A stretch of DNA of 64,000 nt from Nocardioides sp. zg-DK7169 (GCF_013155365.1 NZ_JABJRA010000004.1:62001-126000), one strand, 5' to 3'. Positions 17,308 through 25,673 are shown, counted from the first letter of the stretch. Translations and numbers: made by a program. The notes: generated by a model not told the origin, from the letters alone.

Positions 17308-18081
17308 ATGGACACCCTGAGCTGGGCGGACGCGACGGCGCGCGCCGACGTGCGAGCGGTCCGCGAGCAGGCCCCGTTCGTCTACGGCCTCACCAACTTC
17401 GTCGCCGCCGGGCTCAGCGCCAATGCGCTGCTCGCGCTCGGCGCCGGCCCTGCGTTCGGTGCGGCCCCCGGCTGGGCCCGCGCATTCCCCGCCGGTGCCG
17501 GCGCGGTCTTCATCAACGGAGCGGCGATGATGTCGGGCGCCACCCCCGAGGACCTCCTCGAGGCGGCGTCGACGGCGGCCACGGCCGGTACGCCGTGGGT
17601 GCTCGACCCGGTCGCGGTGGGCGCCGGCGCCCCGGCGTACGACGACGTCATCGCCTCGCTCCTGGCCCACAGGCCGGCGATCGTCCGCGGCAACGCCAGC
17701 GAGGTCGCCGCGCTCGCCGGGCGTGCCGGCGGGGCCTCGGGCGTGGACTCCACGCTCGACTCGAGCGCCGTCGTCGGGCTGGTCGCCGAGCTGGCGGCCC
17801 GCCTCGAGACGGTGGTCGCGGTCTCCGGGGCCACCGACTACATCTCCGACGGGACCCGCACCGTGGCCGTCGCAGGCGGCTCGGAGATGATGCCGCGCGT
17901 CACCGGCACCGGCTGCAGCCTCGGTGGCGTCTGTGCTGCGCTCGCGGCGGTGACCGACCCGTTCGCCGCCGCGGTCGCCGCCCACGTCGCCTACGCCGAG
18001 GCCGGCGAGCGCGCCGGTGCCCGCACGAGCGGCCCCGGGTCGTTCGCCGTCGCGTTCCTCGACGAGCTCGCCGCGCTCTGA
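17308..18081 (+). CDS. thiM: Hydroxyethylthiazole kinase-like protein (divergent ThiM)
   Basis: A 257-residue ribokinase-fold kinase. ThiM landmarks are ANALLALGAGPAFG (near residue 33), PWVLDPVAVGAGA (near residue 95), PAIVRGNASEVAALAG (near residue 127) and the catalytic loop GTGCSLGGVCAALAA (near residue 203). ThiM normally phosphorylates 4-methyl-5-(2-hydroxyethyl)thiazole. The substrate-side motif usually read as HNITNxV is YGLTNFV here, so the substrate may differ. No thiD or thiE lies nearby; instead it heads an operon with a flavin monooxygenase, a rhodanese-HAD fusion and a GntR regulator. RBS: CGAGGAG. No TPP riboswitch is visible. Confidence 0.82.
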   Translation: MDTLSWADATARADVRAVREQAPFVYGLTNFVAAGLSANALLALGAGPAFGAAPGWARAFPAGAGAVFINGAAMMSGATPEDLLEAASTAATAGTPWVLDPVAVGAGAPAYDDVIASLLAHRPAIVRGNASEVAALAGRAGGASGVDSTLDSSAVVGLVAELAARLETVVAVSGATDYISDGTRTVAVAGGSEMMPRVTGTGCSLGGVCAALAAVTDPFAAAVAAHVAYAEAGERAGARTSGPGSFAVAFLDELAAL

Positions 18082-18157
18082 CACGCCCCCTCTTCGTCCC
18101 CTCCACCCGCGCGGTCCGTCTCCGCGCACCACCTCGCCCGCACTGAGGAGATCCACC

Positions 18158-19540
18158 GTGCCCACCAAGAAGTCCATGCACCTGGCGGCGTTCATGAACG
18201 CCGGCCCGCAGGGCACCGTCGGCTGGCGCCACCCCGACGCCGGCGACGGCTTCCTGAGCGCCGAGCACTACATGCACATCGCCAAGGTCCTCGAGGACGC
18301 CTGCTTCGACCTGGCCTTCGTCCCCGACGCCCTCGCCGTGCCCCGCAGCCTCGGCGGCTCCTTCGACCCGGCGATCCGCTACGGCTCGGGCAGCCCGCGC
18401 CTGGACCCGATGACCGTCCTCTCGATCATGAGCGCGGTCACCACCGACCTGGGCGTGGCCGGCACGATCTCGACCGGCTACAACGAGCCCTACAACGTGG
18501 CCCGCCAGCTGGGCACCCTCGACCACCTGAGCGGCGGCCGCGCGGGCTGGAACATCGTCACCAGCTTCCAGGACGCCGAGGCGCAGAACTTCAACCAGGA
18601 CAAGCTCCCCGATCGTGCGGCGCGCTACGCCCGCGCCGAGGAGCACCTCGAGGTGACCACCCGGCTGTGGGACTCCTGGTCCGACGACGCGCTGGTGCGC
18701 GACAAGGAGAGCGGCGTCTTCGGGCGTCCCGAGGAGGTCGAGGCCATCGACCACGTGGGGACCTACTTCCAGGTCCAGGGTCCGCTCGGCGTGCCCCGCA
18801 CGCCGCAGGGCTACCCGGTGCTGATCCAGGCTGGCGCCTCGCCCGCCGGCCGCGACTTCGCCTCCCGCTGGGCCGACGTCGTCTTCTGCAGCCACGAGTC
18901 GCTGGAGTCGGGCATCGCGTTCTACCAGGACATGAAGAAGCGCGCCGCCGACCACGGGCGTGACCCCGACCAGCTGCTGATCCTCCCGGCGGCCACCACG
19001 GTGGTCGGCACCGACGTGCGTGACGCGATGGCCAAGCACGAGGCGTTCTTCGACCTCGTCGACCACATGGCCGGGCTCTCGCGGCTGGCCTACCACGTCA
19101 ACGTCGACCTCACGAAGTACGACCTCGACGGCCCGCTGCCGTCGCTGGAGGTCGTCGGCGTGGAGGGCCACTACCGCGAGGTCGTGGAGTTCGCCGAGCG
19201 CGAGAAGCTCAGCATTCGCGAGATCGGGCGCTGGTACGGCGCGCGCACCGAGGGCAACATGATCGGCTCGGCCTCCGACATCGCCGACACCATGGAGCAG
19301 TGGATGGACAGCGGAGCCGCGGACGGCTTCATGATCCAGGCCACCCACGTCCCGGCAGCCTTCGAGGACTTCGCGGCCGAGGTCGTGCCCGAGCTCCAGC
19401 GGCGCGGCCTGTTCCGCACCTCCTACGAGGGCGCCACCCTGCGCGAGAACCTCGGCCTGCGCCGTCCCGAGCGGGGCGAGTGGCGCAACCGTGCCGCCTC
19501 CGCGCTGGCCGAGCGCCGCGCCGGCCAGGACGGCAAGTGA
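18158..19540 (+). CDS. LLM-class flavin-dependent monooxygenase (NtaA/SnaA/DszA family)
   Basis: A 460-residue bacterial luciferase-like monooxygenase. Family marks include MHLAAFMNAGPQGTVGWRHP at the N-terminus, the hinge LARQLGTLDHLSGGRAGWNIVTS-like segment (read here as VARQLGTLDHLSGGRAGWN), and GYPVLIQAGASPAGRDFASRWADVVF. Members use FMNH2 supplied by a reductase to oxidise or cleave C-N or C-S bonds; DszA opens thiophene-type rings. No reductase is encoded here. The GTG start follows GAGGAG. The gene lies between the thiazole-kinase-like gene and the sulfurtransferase fusion, suggesting attack on a sulfur heterocycle (inference). Confidence 0.88.
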   Translation: MPTKKSMHLAAFMNAGPQGTVGWRHPDAGDGFLSAEHYMHIAKVLEDACFDLAFVPDALAVPRSLGGSFDPAIRYGSGSPRLDPMTVLSIMSAVTTDLGVAGTISTGYNEPYNVARQLGTLDHLSGGRAGWNIVTSFQDAEAQNFNQDKLPDRAARYARAEEHLEVTTRLWDSWSDDALVRDKESGVFGRPEEVEAIDHVGTYFQVQGPLGVPRTPQGYPVLIQAGASPAGRDFASRWADVVFCSHESLESGIAFYQDMKKRAADHGRDPDQLLILPAATTVVGTDVRDAMAKHEAFFDLVDHMAGLSRLAYHVNVDLTKYDLDGPLPSLEVVGVEGHYREVVEFAEREKLSIREIGRWYGARTEGNMIGSASDIADTMEQWMDSGAADGFMIQATHVPAAFEDFAAEVVPELQRRGLFRTSYEGATLRENLGLRRPERGEWRNRAASALAERRAGQDGK

Positions 19541-21111
19541 CCTCGGCGAGCAGCCCGGTCTCCTCGCTGGTCCCGGCCGGCTGGCTGGTCGAGCACGCTG
19601 GCGACGAGCGGCTGGTCGTCCTCGACGCGAGCATCACTCGCGGCGAGGACGGCGACGGGCGGACCGTCTTCAGCGACGGCGAGGAGACCTACCGGGCCGG
19701 GCACGTCCCGGGCGCGGTCTTCGCCGACCTGTTCACCGTGTGGTCCGACCCCGATGGCGAGTACGGCTTCACCCGGCCGACGCCGGCGCAGGTCGAGGCG
19801 GCCGCCCGGGCCGCCGGGATCGGTCCGGACTCCACGGTGGTCGTCTACGACCAGCTGAGCGGGGCCTACGCCGCCCGGTTGTGGCTGGTGCTGCGGTCCT
19901 ACGGGTTCCCCGACGTCCGCATCCTCGACGGCGGGTACGCCGCGTGGCTCGCCGCAGGTGGTGCGGTGGAGACCGGGCCCGGCGTCGAGCCGACGCTCGG
20001 CGCGGGGTTCACCGCGGTCGACGCCGGGGTCTTCGCCGACCTCGACGAGGTCCGCGAGGCGGCCCTGGGGCCCGACGCGGGCGTCCGGCTCGTCTGCGCG
20101 CTGCGGCGCCCGGAGTTCCTCGGCGACGAGACCCGCGAGCGGTCCGGGCACATCCCCGGCAGCGTGAACCTGCCCTACCCCGACGTGCTGGAGGAGGACG
20201 GGACGGTCTCGCTGGACCGGACCCGCGCGCTCGCGGCAGAGCTCGGCATCGACGCCGGCACACCGGTGGTGGCCTATTGCGGCGGCGGCGTGAACGCCGC
20301 GGGCCTTGCGCTGGCCTTCGTCGAGGCGGGCCTGCCGCTGCCGAGGGTCTACGACGCCTCCCTCAACGAGTGGCGCGCCCGCACCGAGCTGCCGATGGAG
20401 GTCGGCGAGGGGGCCGGCGCCATCCGGGAGACCCTGGTCGTCTTCGACATCGACGGCACCCTGCTGCACTCCGACGGCCAGCACAACACCATCATCACCG
20501 CGGTGCTGGCCGGCCACGGGCTGGACGCCACGATCAAGGCGTTCGGGACCTACACCCACTACACCGACTCCTGCGTCATCAACGAGGTCCACGAGGCGAC
20601 CTTCGGGGCCCCGGCGAGTGCCGAGCTCCTGGAGCGGCTGGACCGCGAGTACCGCGAGGCACTCGAGGCCCACGTCGCCGAGCACCCCATCGTCGAGGTC
20701 CCCGGTGCACGCCGCGTCGTCGAGGAGCTCGCCGCCCTGCCCGGCGTACACACGGCGTTCGCGACCGGGTCGCTGCGCGGGATGGCCGAGCTGAAGCTCG
20801 CGATGGTCGGCGTCGACGCCGCCTCGGTCGTGCTGTCCACCGCGAGCGAGCACTACAGCCGCGAGGAGATCGTGCGGGCCGCGATCGCCGGCGTCGTCGA
20901 GCGGGTCGGCCACGACCGGCTGGACCTGGTCATCCTGGGCGACGGCGCCTGGGACGAGCGGACGGCGGCGCAGCTGGGGATCCCCTTCGTCGGGCTCGCC
21001 ACCGGCAGCCACACGTTCGGCGCAGAGGCGGTCCGGGTCCTCGACGACTACACGGGCCTGACCGGGAGCGACCTGGTCGCGCTGGCCCGTCCCTGGCCGT
21101 CCTCCCTGTGA
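19537..21111 (+). CDS. Sulfurtransferase (double rhodanese)-HAD phosphatase fusion
   Basis: A 524-residue two-part protein. Residues about 1-290 hold two rhodanese modules: the first lacks the cysteine, and the second has the active-site loop AYCGGGVN (Cys near residue 248), the six-residue loop of thiosulfate/3-mercaptopyruvate sulfurtransferases. Residues about 300-524 are a HAD hydrolase with motif I VFDIDGTLL (nucleophile Asp near 304) and a late motif LVILGDGAWD. The frame is continuous with no internal stop. The GTG start overlaps the monooxygenase stop (GTGA). Sulfur transfer and phosphate removal in one chain fit a pathway handling a phosphorylated sulfur compound. Confidence 0.86.
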   Translation: MTSASSPVSSLVPAGWLVEHAGDERLVVLDASITRGEDGDGRTVFSDGEETYRAGHVPGAVFADLFTVWSDPDGEYGFTRPTPAQVEAAARAAGIGPDSTVVVYDQLSGAYAARLWLVLRSYGFPDVRILDGGYAAWLAAGGAVETGPGVEPTLGAGFTAVDAGVFADLDEVREAALGPDAGVRLVCALRRPEFLGDETRERSGHIPGSVNLPYPDVLEEDGTVSLDRTRALAAELGIDAGTPVVAYCGGGVNAAGLALAFVEAGLPLPRVYDASLNEWRARTELPMEVGEGAGAIRETLVVFDIDGTLLHSDGQHNTIITAVLAGHGLDATIKAFGTYTHYTDSCVINEVHEATFGAPASAELLERLDREYREALEAHVAEHPIVEVPGARRVVEELAALPGVHTAFATGSLRGMAELKLAMVGVDAASVVLSTASEHYSREEIVRAAIAGVVERVGHDRLDLVILGDGAWDERTAAQLGIPFVGLATGSHTFGAEAVRVLDDYTGLTGSDLVALARPWPSSL

Positions 21112-21215
21112 TCGAGCAGACACCGTGTGCCGTGGGTCGCAGGCTCTGAGAGACTTCCGCCCGGTGCCGGCGGACCCGTCGGCGGACCTGTCGGTGGTGG
21201 GGGAGAGGAGGGGAC

Positions 21216-21869
21216 GTGGCCAGCGCACGTGACACCGTCTACGCCGCCCTGCGGGCGCGGCTGCTGGACGGCGAGTACGCCCGCGACGTCTCACTGATCC
21301 CGCAGGCGCTGAGCGAGGAGTTCCAGGTCTCGCGCACCCCGGTCCGCGAGGCGCTCGCCCTGCTCGAGCAGGACGGCCTGCTGGTCTCCACCTCGCGCGG
21401 GTTCACCGTGCGCCTGCGCTCCGACGAGGAGATGCTGGAGATCTTCGAGGTCCGCGGGATCCTGGAGTCCAGCGCGGCGTACGCGGCCGCCACCCGGCGC
21501 AGCCCGATGGACCTGGCCCGGCTCCAGGAGCTCGCGCACCGCGCTCGCCGCGAGCCCGACCCCGCGGTCCAGCGCCGGCTCTTCAACCTCTTCCACGACT
21601 GCGTCCGCGACGCCGCCCACAACACGACGATCTCCACGCTGGTGAACACGCTGAGCGCGCAGATCAAGCTGGCGGCCCCGTGGAAGACCGACGAGTCCGA
21701 CGAGGGCCTCGCCCGGTCGATGGCGGAGCACGACGCGATCCTCGCCGCGATCGTCGCCGGCGACGGCGAGGAGGCGCGCGCCCGGATGCTCGAGCACCTC
21801 GCCCACGACCGCGACAACCGGATCAGCCAGCTCGTCGCCAAGCTCGCCGAGCAGCCCGAGCTGGGCTGA
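21216..21869 (+). CDS. GntR-family regulator with FCD domain
   Basis: A 217-residue regulator. The wHTH (residues 5-70) contains LIPQALSEEFQVSRTPVREALALLEQDGLLVSTSRGFTV, the classic GntR signature. The all-helical FCD ligand domain has a metal-site pattern with FHDCVRDAAHN and AEHDAILAAI. GTG at 21216 follows GAGAGGAGG. It closes the thiM-monooxygenase-rhodanese operon and probably controls it through the palindrome at 17231-17246, responding to an organic acid or intermediate. Confidence 0.9.
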   Translation: MASARDTVYAALRARLLDGEYARDVSLIPQALSEEFQVSRTPVREALALLEQDGLLVSTSRGFTVRLRSDEEMLEIFEVRGILESSAAYAAATRRSPMDLARLQELAHRARREPDPAVQRRLFNLFHDCVRDAAHNTTISTLVNTLSAQIKLAAPWKTDESDEGLARSMAEHDAILAAIVAGDGEEARARMLEHLAHDRDNRISQLVAKLAEQPELG

Positions 21870-21892
21870 ATCGCCCCGGGCGTCGCGGCTGA

Positions 21893-22300
21893 TCAGCAGG
21901 TGTCGTCGAGGGCGTCGTCGAGGTCGTCCACGGCATCGTCGAGCGCCTCGTTGGCCGATGCCACGTCGGCCAGGGTCGAGGGGTTCGGCGTTGCCCGCGC
22001 GGCGTCGAGGCTGGTCGACAGGTCCGCAGCGGCCTGCTCGACGGCGTCGATCTCGGCGGAGTGCTCGTCCGCCGCCTCGGCGCGGATCTGTTCCACGTCG
22101 GTCCGCACGTCGCCGGCCTCGGCCTCCAGCTTCGTGAGCGTGTCCTGGTCGAGGTCCCCGTCGGTGACGTCGATGATCGACGCGTCCAGGGAGTCGAGCG
22201 TCGCGCAGACCTCGGAGGAGTCGTCATCGCCGCACGCGGTCGTCGCCGTCAGCAGGAGGGTCGCCACGCAGACGAGCCCGAGCAGTGGTCTGGGTGTCAT
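21893..22300 (-). CDS. Small secreted lipoprotein, coiled-coil
   Basis: A 135-residue lipoprotein. The signal peptide ends in a lipobox (TATTACGDDD, Cys near residue 24). The mature part is acidic and helical with regular A/L/D/E spacing, suggesting a coiled coil; it has a second cysteine in SEVCATLD and a terminal Cys that may pair with it. The family is not recognised. ATG at 22300 was chosen because it directly begins a signal peptide. Confidence 0.7.
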   Translation of the reverse strand: MTPRPLLGLVCVATLLLTATTACGDDDSSEVCATLDSLDASIIDVTDGDLDQDTLTKLEAEAGDVRTDVEQIRAEAADEHSAEIDAVEQAAADLSTSLDAARATPNPSTLADVASANEALDDAVDDLDDALDDTC

Positions 22301-22417
22301 GCCACCAGAGTCCTCCCCGGGGATGCCCGCGGCCCTCACCCGGACGGTGTGATTCGCGGACCACTTCGTGGGTCGAGCGTGCCGAAACCAGGGGGGGTGG
22401 AGCTCGCTCAGGCGCGA

Positions 22418-22453
22418 GAGCGCCCCCGCCTCCGGACGGAGACGGGGGCGCTC
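22418..22453 (-). terminator. Strong hairpin downstream of the small membrane-protein gene
   Basis: GAGCGCCCCCG (22418-22428) pairs perfectly with CGGGGGCGCTC (22443-22453), with a further small stem inside. It lies 17 bp beyond the end of the minus-strand gene at 22470. There is no T-run, as usual in high-GC actinobacteria. Confidence 0.7.
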
Positions 22454-22469
22454 GGCCGCTGCGCGATGG

Positions 22470-22766
22470 TCAGGCGTGGCTGTTGGTGCCCGCGTGGTCC
22501 GCGCGGTCGTCGAAGTAGTCGCGGCTCCCGGACTTGGCGAGCCCGCGGCTGATCATGTAGCCGATGGTCAGCAGCGTGACGTAGAACCAGGCCTCCTGGG
22601 CGCCGAAGTCGCCGGCGTCCACGACCGCCGCGGCGATCAGCACGCCGATGACGGTGGCGACGTACGCGATGAGCTCGGTCGTCTTGTAGGAGGACTTGGT
22701 CTCGGTGCTGATGCGACGCGCCCCTGTGGCGTCGGTGCTGACGGTGCGGTGAGCGGTGGTGCTCAT
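22470..22766 (-). CDS. Small membrane protein, two transmembrane segments
   Basis: A 98-residue protein. After a polar N-terminus come two hydrophobic helices: LIAYVATVIGVLIAAAVV (about residues 31-48) and FYVTLLTIGYMISRGLA (about residues 60-76), then a charged tail. ATG at 22766 follows AGGAG. Similar small membrane proteins are common in Actinobacteria; the function is unknown. Confidence 0.72.
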   Translation of the reverse strand: MSTTAHRTVSTDATGARRISTETKSSYKTTELIAYVATVIGVLIAAAVVDAGDFGAQEAWFYVTLLTIGYMISRGLAKSGSRDYFDDRADHAGTNSHA

Positions 22767-23382
22767 GTGGGTGCTCCTTTTGTCGCCGGGCACCGGCGGT
22801 CCCATGTTGGTGCCGCCGGGTCCCCGGCCGGTAGGGGACTCCGCCTCCTGGCTCGGAGCGTGTCGCGAGCCGTGAGCGGCAACCCCAAGTGACCACCCGC
22901 TCCGGGCGACACTCCCGCCCGTGCGGGTGAGTCAGGAGGTTGCGGCTGCCGCACGCATCGAGGCGACGAACGTCAGCCCGATCGCGGTGACGGTGAGGAT
23001 GGCGCACAGGGTGAAGGACCTCCAGGCGGTCGGTGCCACCCAGGACGGGACGAGGTCGTGTGGCTGCCCGTCCCACCATGCGCTGCGAGGACTGGCGAGT
23101 CGGGTTGAACGACTATGTCCGTGCCGTGGGCGCGCAGGTGCTGCACAGGCCGGTCGCCCAGGTCTTCGCGCACCGCCGGTCACACCGCGCCGTGAAGGAC
23201 CTCAGCGGGACCCGGGAGGACACCTGCTGATCGCCGGCCGCGAAGGCGATCCGACGGCGGCGACTGCTTTGACCCCGAGGCGTGGTGTCCGCGTGCGACC
23301 TGCGAAACAGCCGGCGCGGCCGAAGGGGAGTCCCACTGCCGACAGGGCCCCGCTGGGCGACGGCTGGGTTAGGGTTTGGCTC
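22767..23382. other. 616-bp region without a convincing gene
   Basis: No open frame here shows actinobacterial codon bias plus a start with RBS. A minus-strand frame ending at 22932 encodes one hydrophobic stretch (FTLCAILTVTAIGLTFVA) and could be a small membrane peptide, but its N-terminal part looks like non-coding translation. The 3' end carries the promoter of the NarL-type regulator: TAGGGT (23370-23375), 7 nt before GTG 23383. Confidence 0.4.
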
Positions 23383-24075
23383 GTGACTCACGACCCAAAG
23401 CGCCCGTTACGCCTCGCGATCGTCGACGACTATGCGGTGGTGGTGGCGGGGGTCGCGGCGTTCTTGGCAGACGAGCGGATCGACGTGGTCGAGACCGGCG
23501 CGTCGACGCCAGTTGTCTCGGACGTCGACGTAGTTCTGTACGACACGTTCGCCCAGGTGCAGGGCACCGGAGTCGACCTCGAGGACTTCGTACGCGACAG
23601 CGACGCCTATGTGGTGGTCTACAGCTGGAACCTCGATCACAAGCTGATCCAGGAGGCGATCGATGCGGGCGCACGGGGCTACCTGTCCAAGGTGCTGACC
23701 GGGCCCCAGATCGTGGCAGCCTTGGAGCGGGTCGTCCGCGGCGAGATCGTCATCCTCCCCGGCGACGAGGAGTCGAGCGTCGAGGGCGACGGCGACTGGC
23801 CCGGCCGCTCGGCCGGGCTGTCACCGCGCGAAGCGGAGGTCATCGCGCTGATCACTCAGGGGCTGAGTAACCAAGAGATCGCCGCGAGGGTGTTCCTGAG
23901 CATCAACACGGTGAAGACCTACATCCGTACGGCGTACCAGAAGATCGGGGTCACCCGGCGTCCGCAGGCGGTTCTGTGGGGCATGCAGAACGGGTTCCAG
24001 CCCGACACGCTGCGTACCATCGACTCCGAGCTCGTGCTGCGCACCAGTCGCCGCTTCCGGGGACCTGGGCGCTAG
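23383..24075 (+). CDS. NarL/FixJ-family response regulator
   Basis: A 230-residue regulator. The receiver domain begins RLAIVDDYAVVVAGVAAFL; the expected phospho-acceptor is the Asp in VDVVLYDTF (near residue 52) and the conserved Lys is in GARGYLSKVL (near residue 104). The C-terminal LuxR HTH reads LSPREAEVIALITQGLSNQEIAARVFLSINTVKTYIRTAYQKIGV. No histidine kinase is adjacent (orphan). GTG 23383 lies 7 nt after a TAGGGT -10 box, so a leaderless mRNA is likely. Confidence 0.9.
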   Translation: MTHDPKRPLRLAIVDDYAVVVAGVAAFLADERIDVVETGASTPVVSDVDVVLYDTFAQVQGTGVDLEDFVRDSDAYVVVYSWNLDHKLIQEAIDAGARGYLSKVLTGPQIVAALERVVRGEIVILPGDEESSVEGDGDWPGRSAGLSPREAEVIALITQGLSNQEIAARVFLSINTVKTYIRTAYQKIGVTRRPQAVLWGMQNGFQPDTLRTIDSELVLRTSRRFRGPGR

Positions 24076-24156
24076 CGAATCCGCAGGACGTGACACCCGG
24101 GTTGACTACCCGACTCTCCTAGGTCCTCCCCGGGTCTCGCAACTAGCCTTCCGTTC

Positions 24157-24585
24157 ATGTCCGACCTGCCTGGATCGCCGCCGTTCAGCCCGACCGTCAT
24201 GCTCCTGACCGTCGCCCGGGTCTGGGACGCGGCGTACGCCGAGGCGCTCAAGCCGTTGGGCCTGACCACCCGCAAGTACGGACTGCTGGGTCATGTCCGC
24301 GGGACTCCGGGGATCTCGTTCAGCGAGCTGGCCCGGCGCTCGCGGATCACCGTGCAGAGTGCGCACACCGCCGTCGCGGCCTTCGTCACCGCCGGGCTCG
24401 TGGACGACGGGACGGCGCACGCCGGGTCTGCCTCGACCCTGCGGGTGACGGCCGCAGGGGAGGAGCTGCTGGCCCGCGCCGCTGAGGTGGTGTCCCGGCT
24501 GGACGAGGAGTTCGCGGGGCGGCACCCGGGGCTGACCGAGGCGCTGGCGGCCGAGTGGCGTGGCGTCGTCGACGAACGAGGCTAA
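24157..24585 (+). CDS. MarR-family regulator
   Basis: A 142-residue winged-helix protein. It has LGLTTRKYGLLGHVRGTPGISFSELARRSRITVQSAHTAVAAFVTAGLV as helices 2-4, then a short wing (GSASTLRVTAAGEELL). The start codon is 7 nt downstream of TAGCCT (24144-24149), again a leaderless arrangement. It precedes a small membrane-protein operon, with a 21-bp palindrome in the junction. Confidence 0.87.
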   Translation: MSDLPGSPPFSPTVMLLTVARVWDAAYAEALKPLGLTTRKYGLLGHVRGTPGISFSELARRSRITVQSAHTAVAAFVTAGLVDDGTAHAGSASTLRVTAAGEELLARAAEVVSRLDEEFAGRHPGLTEALAAEWRGVVDERG

Positions 24586-24605
24586 CCTTCAGTTAACCTG
24601 AAGGT
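24585..24605. promoter_or_regulatory. 21-bp perfect palindrome, MerR-like operator
   Basis: ACCTTCAG-TTAAC-CTGAAGGT begins at the last base of the MarR gene and ends immediately before the next ATG. The ACCTTC...GAAGGT form with a short centre resembles MerR-family operators (CueR/SoxR type) more than MarR sites. No MerR gene is in the window, so the cognate factor may be encoded elsewhere. Confidence 0.6.
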
Positions 24606-25025
24606 ATGGAGTCCCTCTTGTTGTCCGTCCATGTCCTGGCGGGCATCCTCTTCGTCGGCCCGGTCGCCGTCACCTGCAGCCTCTTCCCGCGCTACGCCGG
24701 CGCCGCCCCGGATGTCGCTGGCCTGCTGCACCGCGTCACCCGTGCGTACGGCGGGTGGGCGCTCGCCGTACCCCTGGTCGGCCTGGCCCTGGCCGCCGTG
24801 CAGGGGCGGACGACGGAGGTCTGGGTGGTCGTCGCGATGGTGCTCACCGCGATCGCGGGCGGTCTGCTGGCCCTGCAGATCGTGCCGCGTCAACGCGACG
24901 CGCTTCAGGGCGACGGCGCCGCCACCGGGCTCCGGACGCTCGGGATCCAGGCGGGCGTCTTCAACCTGCTGTGGAGTCTGGTGGTGGTCCTGATGATCAC
25001 CCGCCCCGGATCGAGCAACGGGTGA
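24606..25025 (+). CDS. DUF2269-like membrane protein
   Basis: A 139-residue protein with four hydrophobic segments: LLLSVHVLAGILFVGPVAV, WALAVPLVGLALAAV, VVVAMVLTAIAGGLLAL and GVFNLLWSLVVVLMI. The opening 'LxxHVLAGILFVG' pattern is typical of DUF2269-type predicted membrane proteins. It has no leader RBS, because the palindrome abuts the start. It is followed with a GTGA overlap by another small membrane protein, then a rhodanese; the three look like one operon. Confidence 0.7.
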   Translation: MESLLLSVHVLAGILFVGPVAVTCSLFPRYAGAAPDVAGLLHRVTRAYGGWALAVPLVGLALAAVQGRTTEVWVVVAMVLTAIAGGLLALQIVPRQRDALQGDGAATGLRTLGIQAGVFNLLWSLVVVLMITRPGSSNG

Positions 25026-25288
25026 GCCCGCTGCTGCGCGCGCTCGCCGTGCTCTCCGTGCTGGAGCTGGTCACCGTGGCCGTGCTGCTGGGCAACCTCG
25101 CCACCGTCCACGACGACGCGGTCACCAGCGTCCTGGGTCCCGCCCACGGGGCGACGTACCTGGCCGTCGCGACGACCGCGCTGCTGGGCCGTGGCCTGGC
25201 CGGGCGCACCCGGGCCGGAGCGCTGGTGCCCGCGATCGGCGGGCTGCTGACGCTGCTGAACGTACGCCGCGAGGCGGCCCACGGATGA
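25022..25288 (+). CDS. Small membrane protein (DUF3817-like)
   Basis: An 88-residue protein starting at GTG 25022, overlapping the previous stop (GTGA). Hydrophobic segments are LLRALAVLSVLELVTVAVLLGNL and ATYLAVATTALLG, and a later segment ends in a basic tail. The HGATYL element and size recall DUF3817 membrane proteins, but the match is weak. Its stop overlaps the rhodanese start (ATGA). Confidence 0.65.
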   Translation: MSPLLRALAVLSVLELVTVAVLLGNLATVHDDAVTSVLGPAHGATYLAVATTALLGRGLAGRTRAGALVPAIGGLLTLLNVRREAAHG

Positions 25289-25620
25289 GCCTGCGCCACT
25301 ACCTGCACCGGCCGCCGGCGATCTCCGCTGCCGACGCGGTCCGCCTGGTCGCCGAGGGTGCGCTGGTCGTCGACGTACGCCGCGACTTCGAGTGGCGCCG
25401 CGCGCACATTCCCGGTGCCGTGCACGTTCCCCTCGACGAGCTGCCGCAGCGCTGCCTGGAGCTGCCCGAGGACCGGCTGCTGATCACCTTCTGCACCGGC
25501 GGGATCCGCTCGGCCGGGGCCGCGAACCTGCTGGTCGAGAACGGCTTCGACGCGGTCAACATGAGCCGCGGGCTGATCGACTGGCGCGCCGCGGGCGGCC
25601 CACTCAGCGCCGGGTCCTGA
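25285..25620 (+). CDS. Single-domain rhodanese
   Basis: A 111-residue rhodanese-like sulfurtransferase. It has GALVVDVRRDFEWRRAHIPGAVHVPLDEL and the active-site loop FCTGGIRSA (Cys near residue 71, six-residue loop). It overlaps the upstream membrane gene by 4 nt. It is probably a thiol/persulfide carrier working with the two membrane proteins. It is the last chromosomal gene before the integrated element. Confidence 0.88.
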   Translation: MSLRHYLHRPPAISAADAVRLVAEGALVVDVRRDFEWRRAHIPGAVHVPLDELPQRCLELPEDRLLITFCTGGIRSAGAANLLVENGFDAVNMSRGLIDWRAAGGPLSAGS

Positions 25621-25673
25621 TCCGGCGGGGTACCGGACGGTGCGACTGCTCGCGCTACAGGTCGGCGGGCGGG

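Noticed and set aside
22932-23183. Minus-strand 83-aa frame with one hydrophobic stretch
   Set aside because: The first two-thirds look like non-coding translation, no RBS is visible, and the only internal GTG would give a 35-aa peptide; not supported as a gene.
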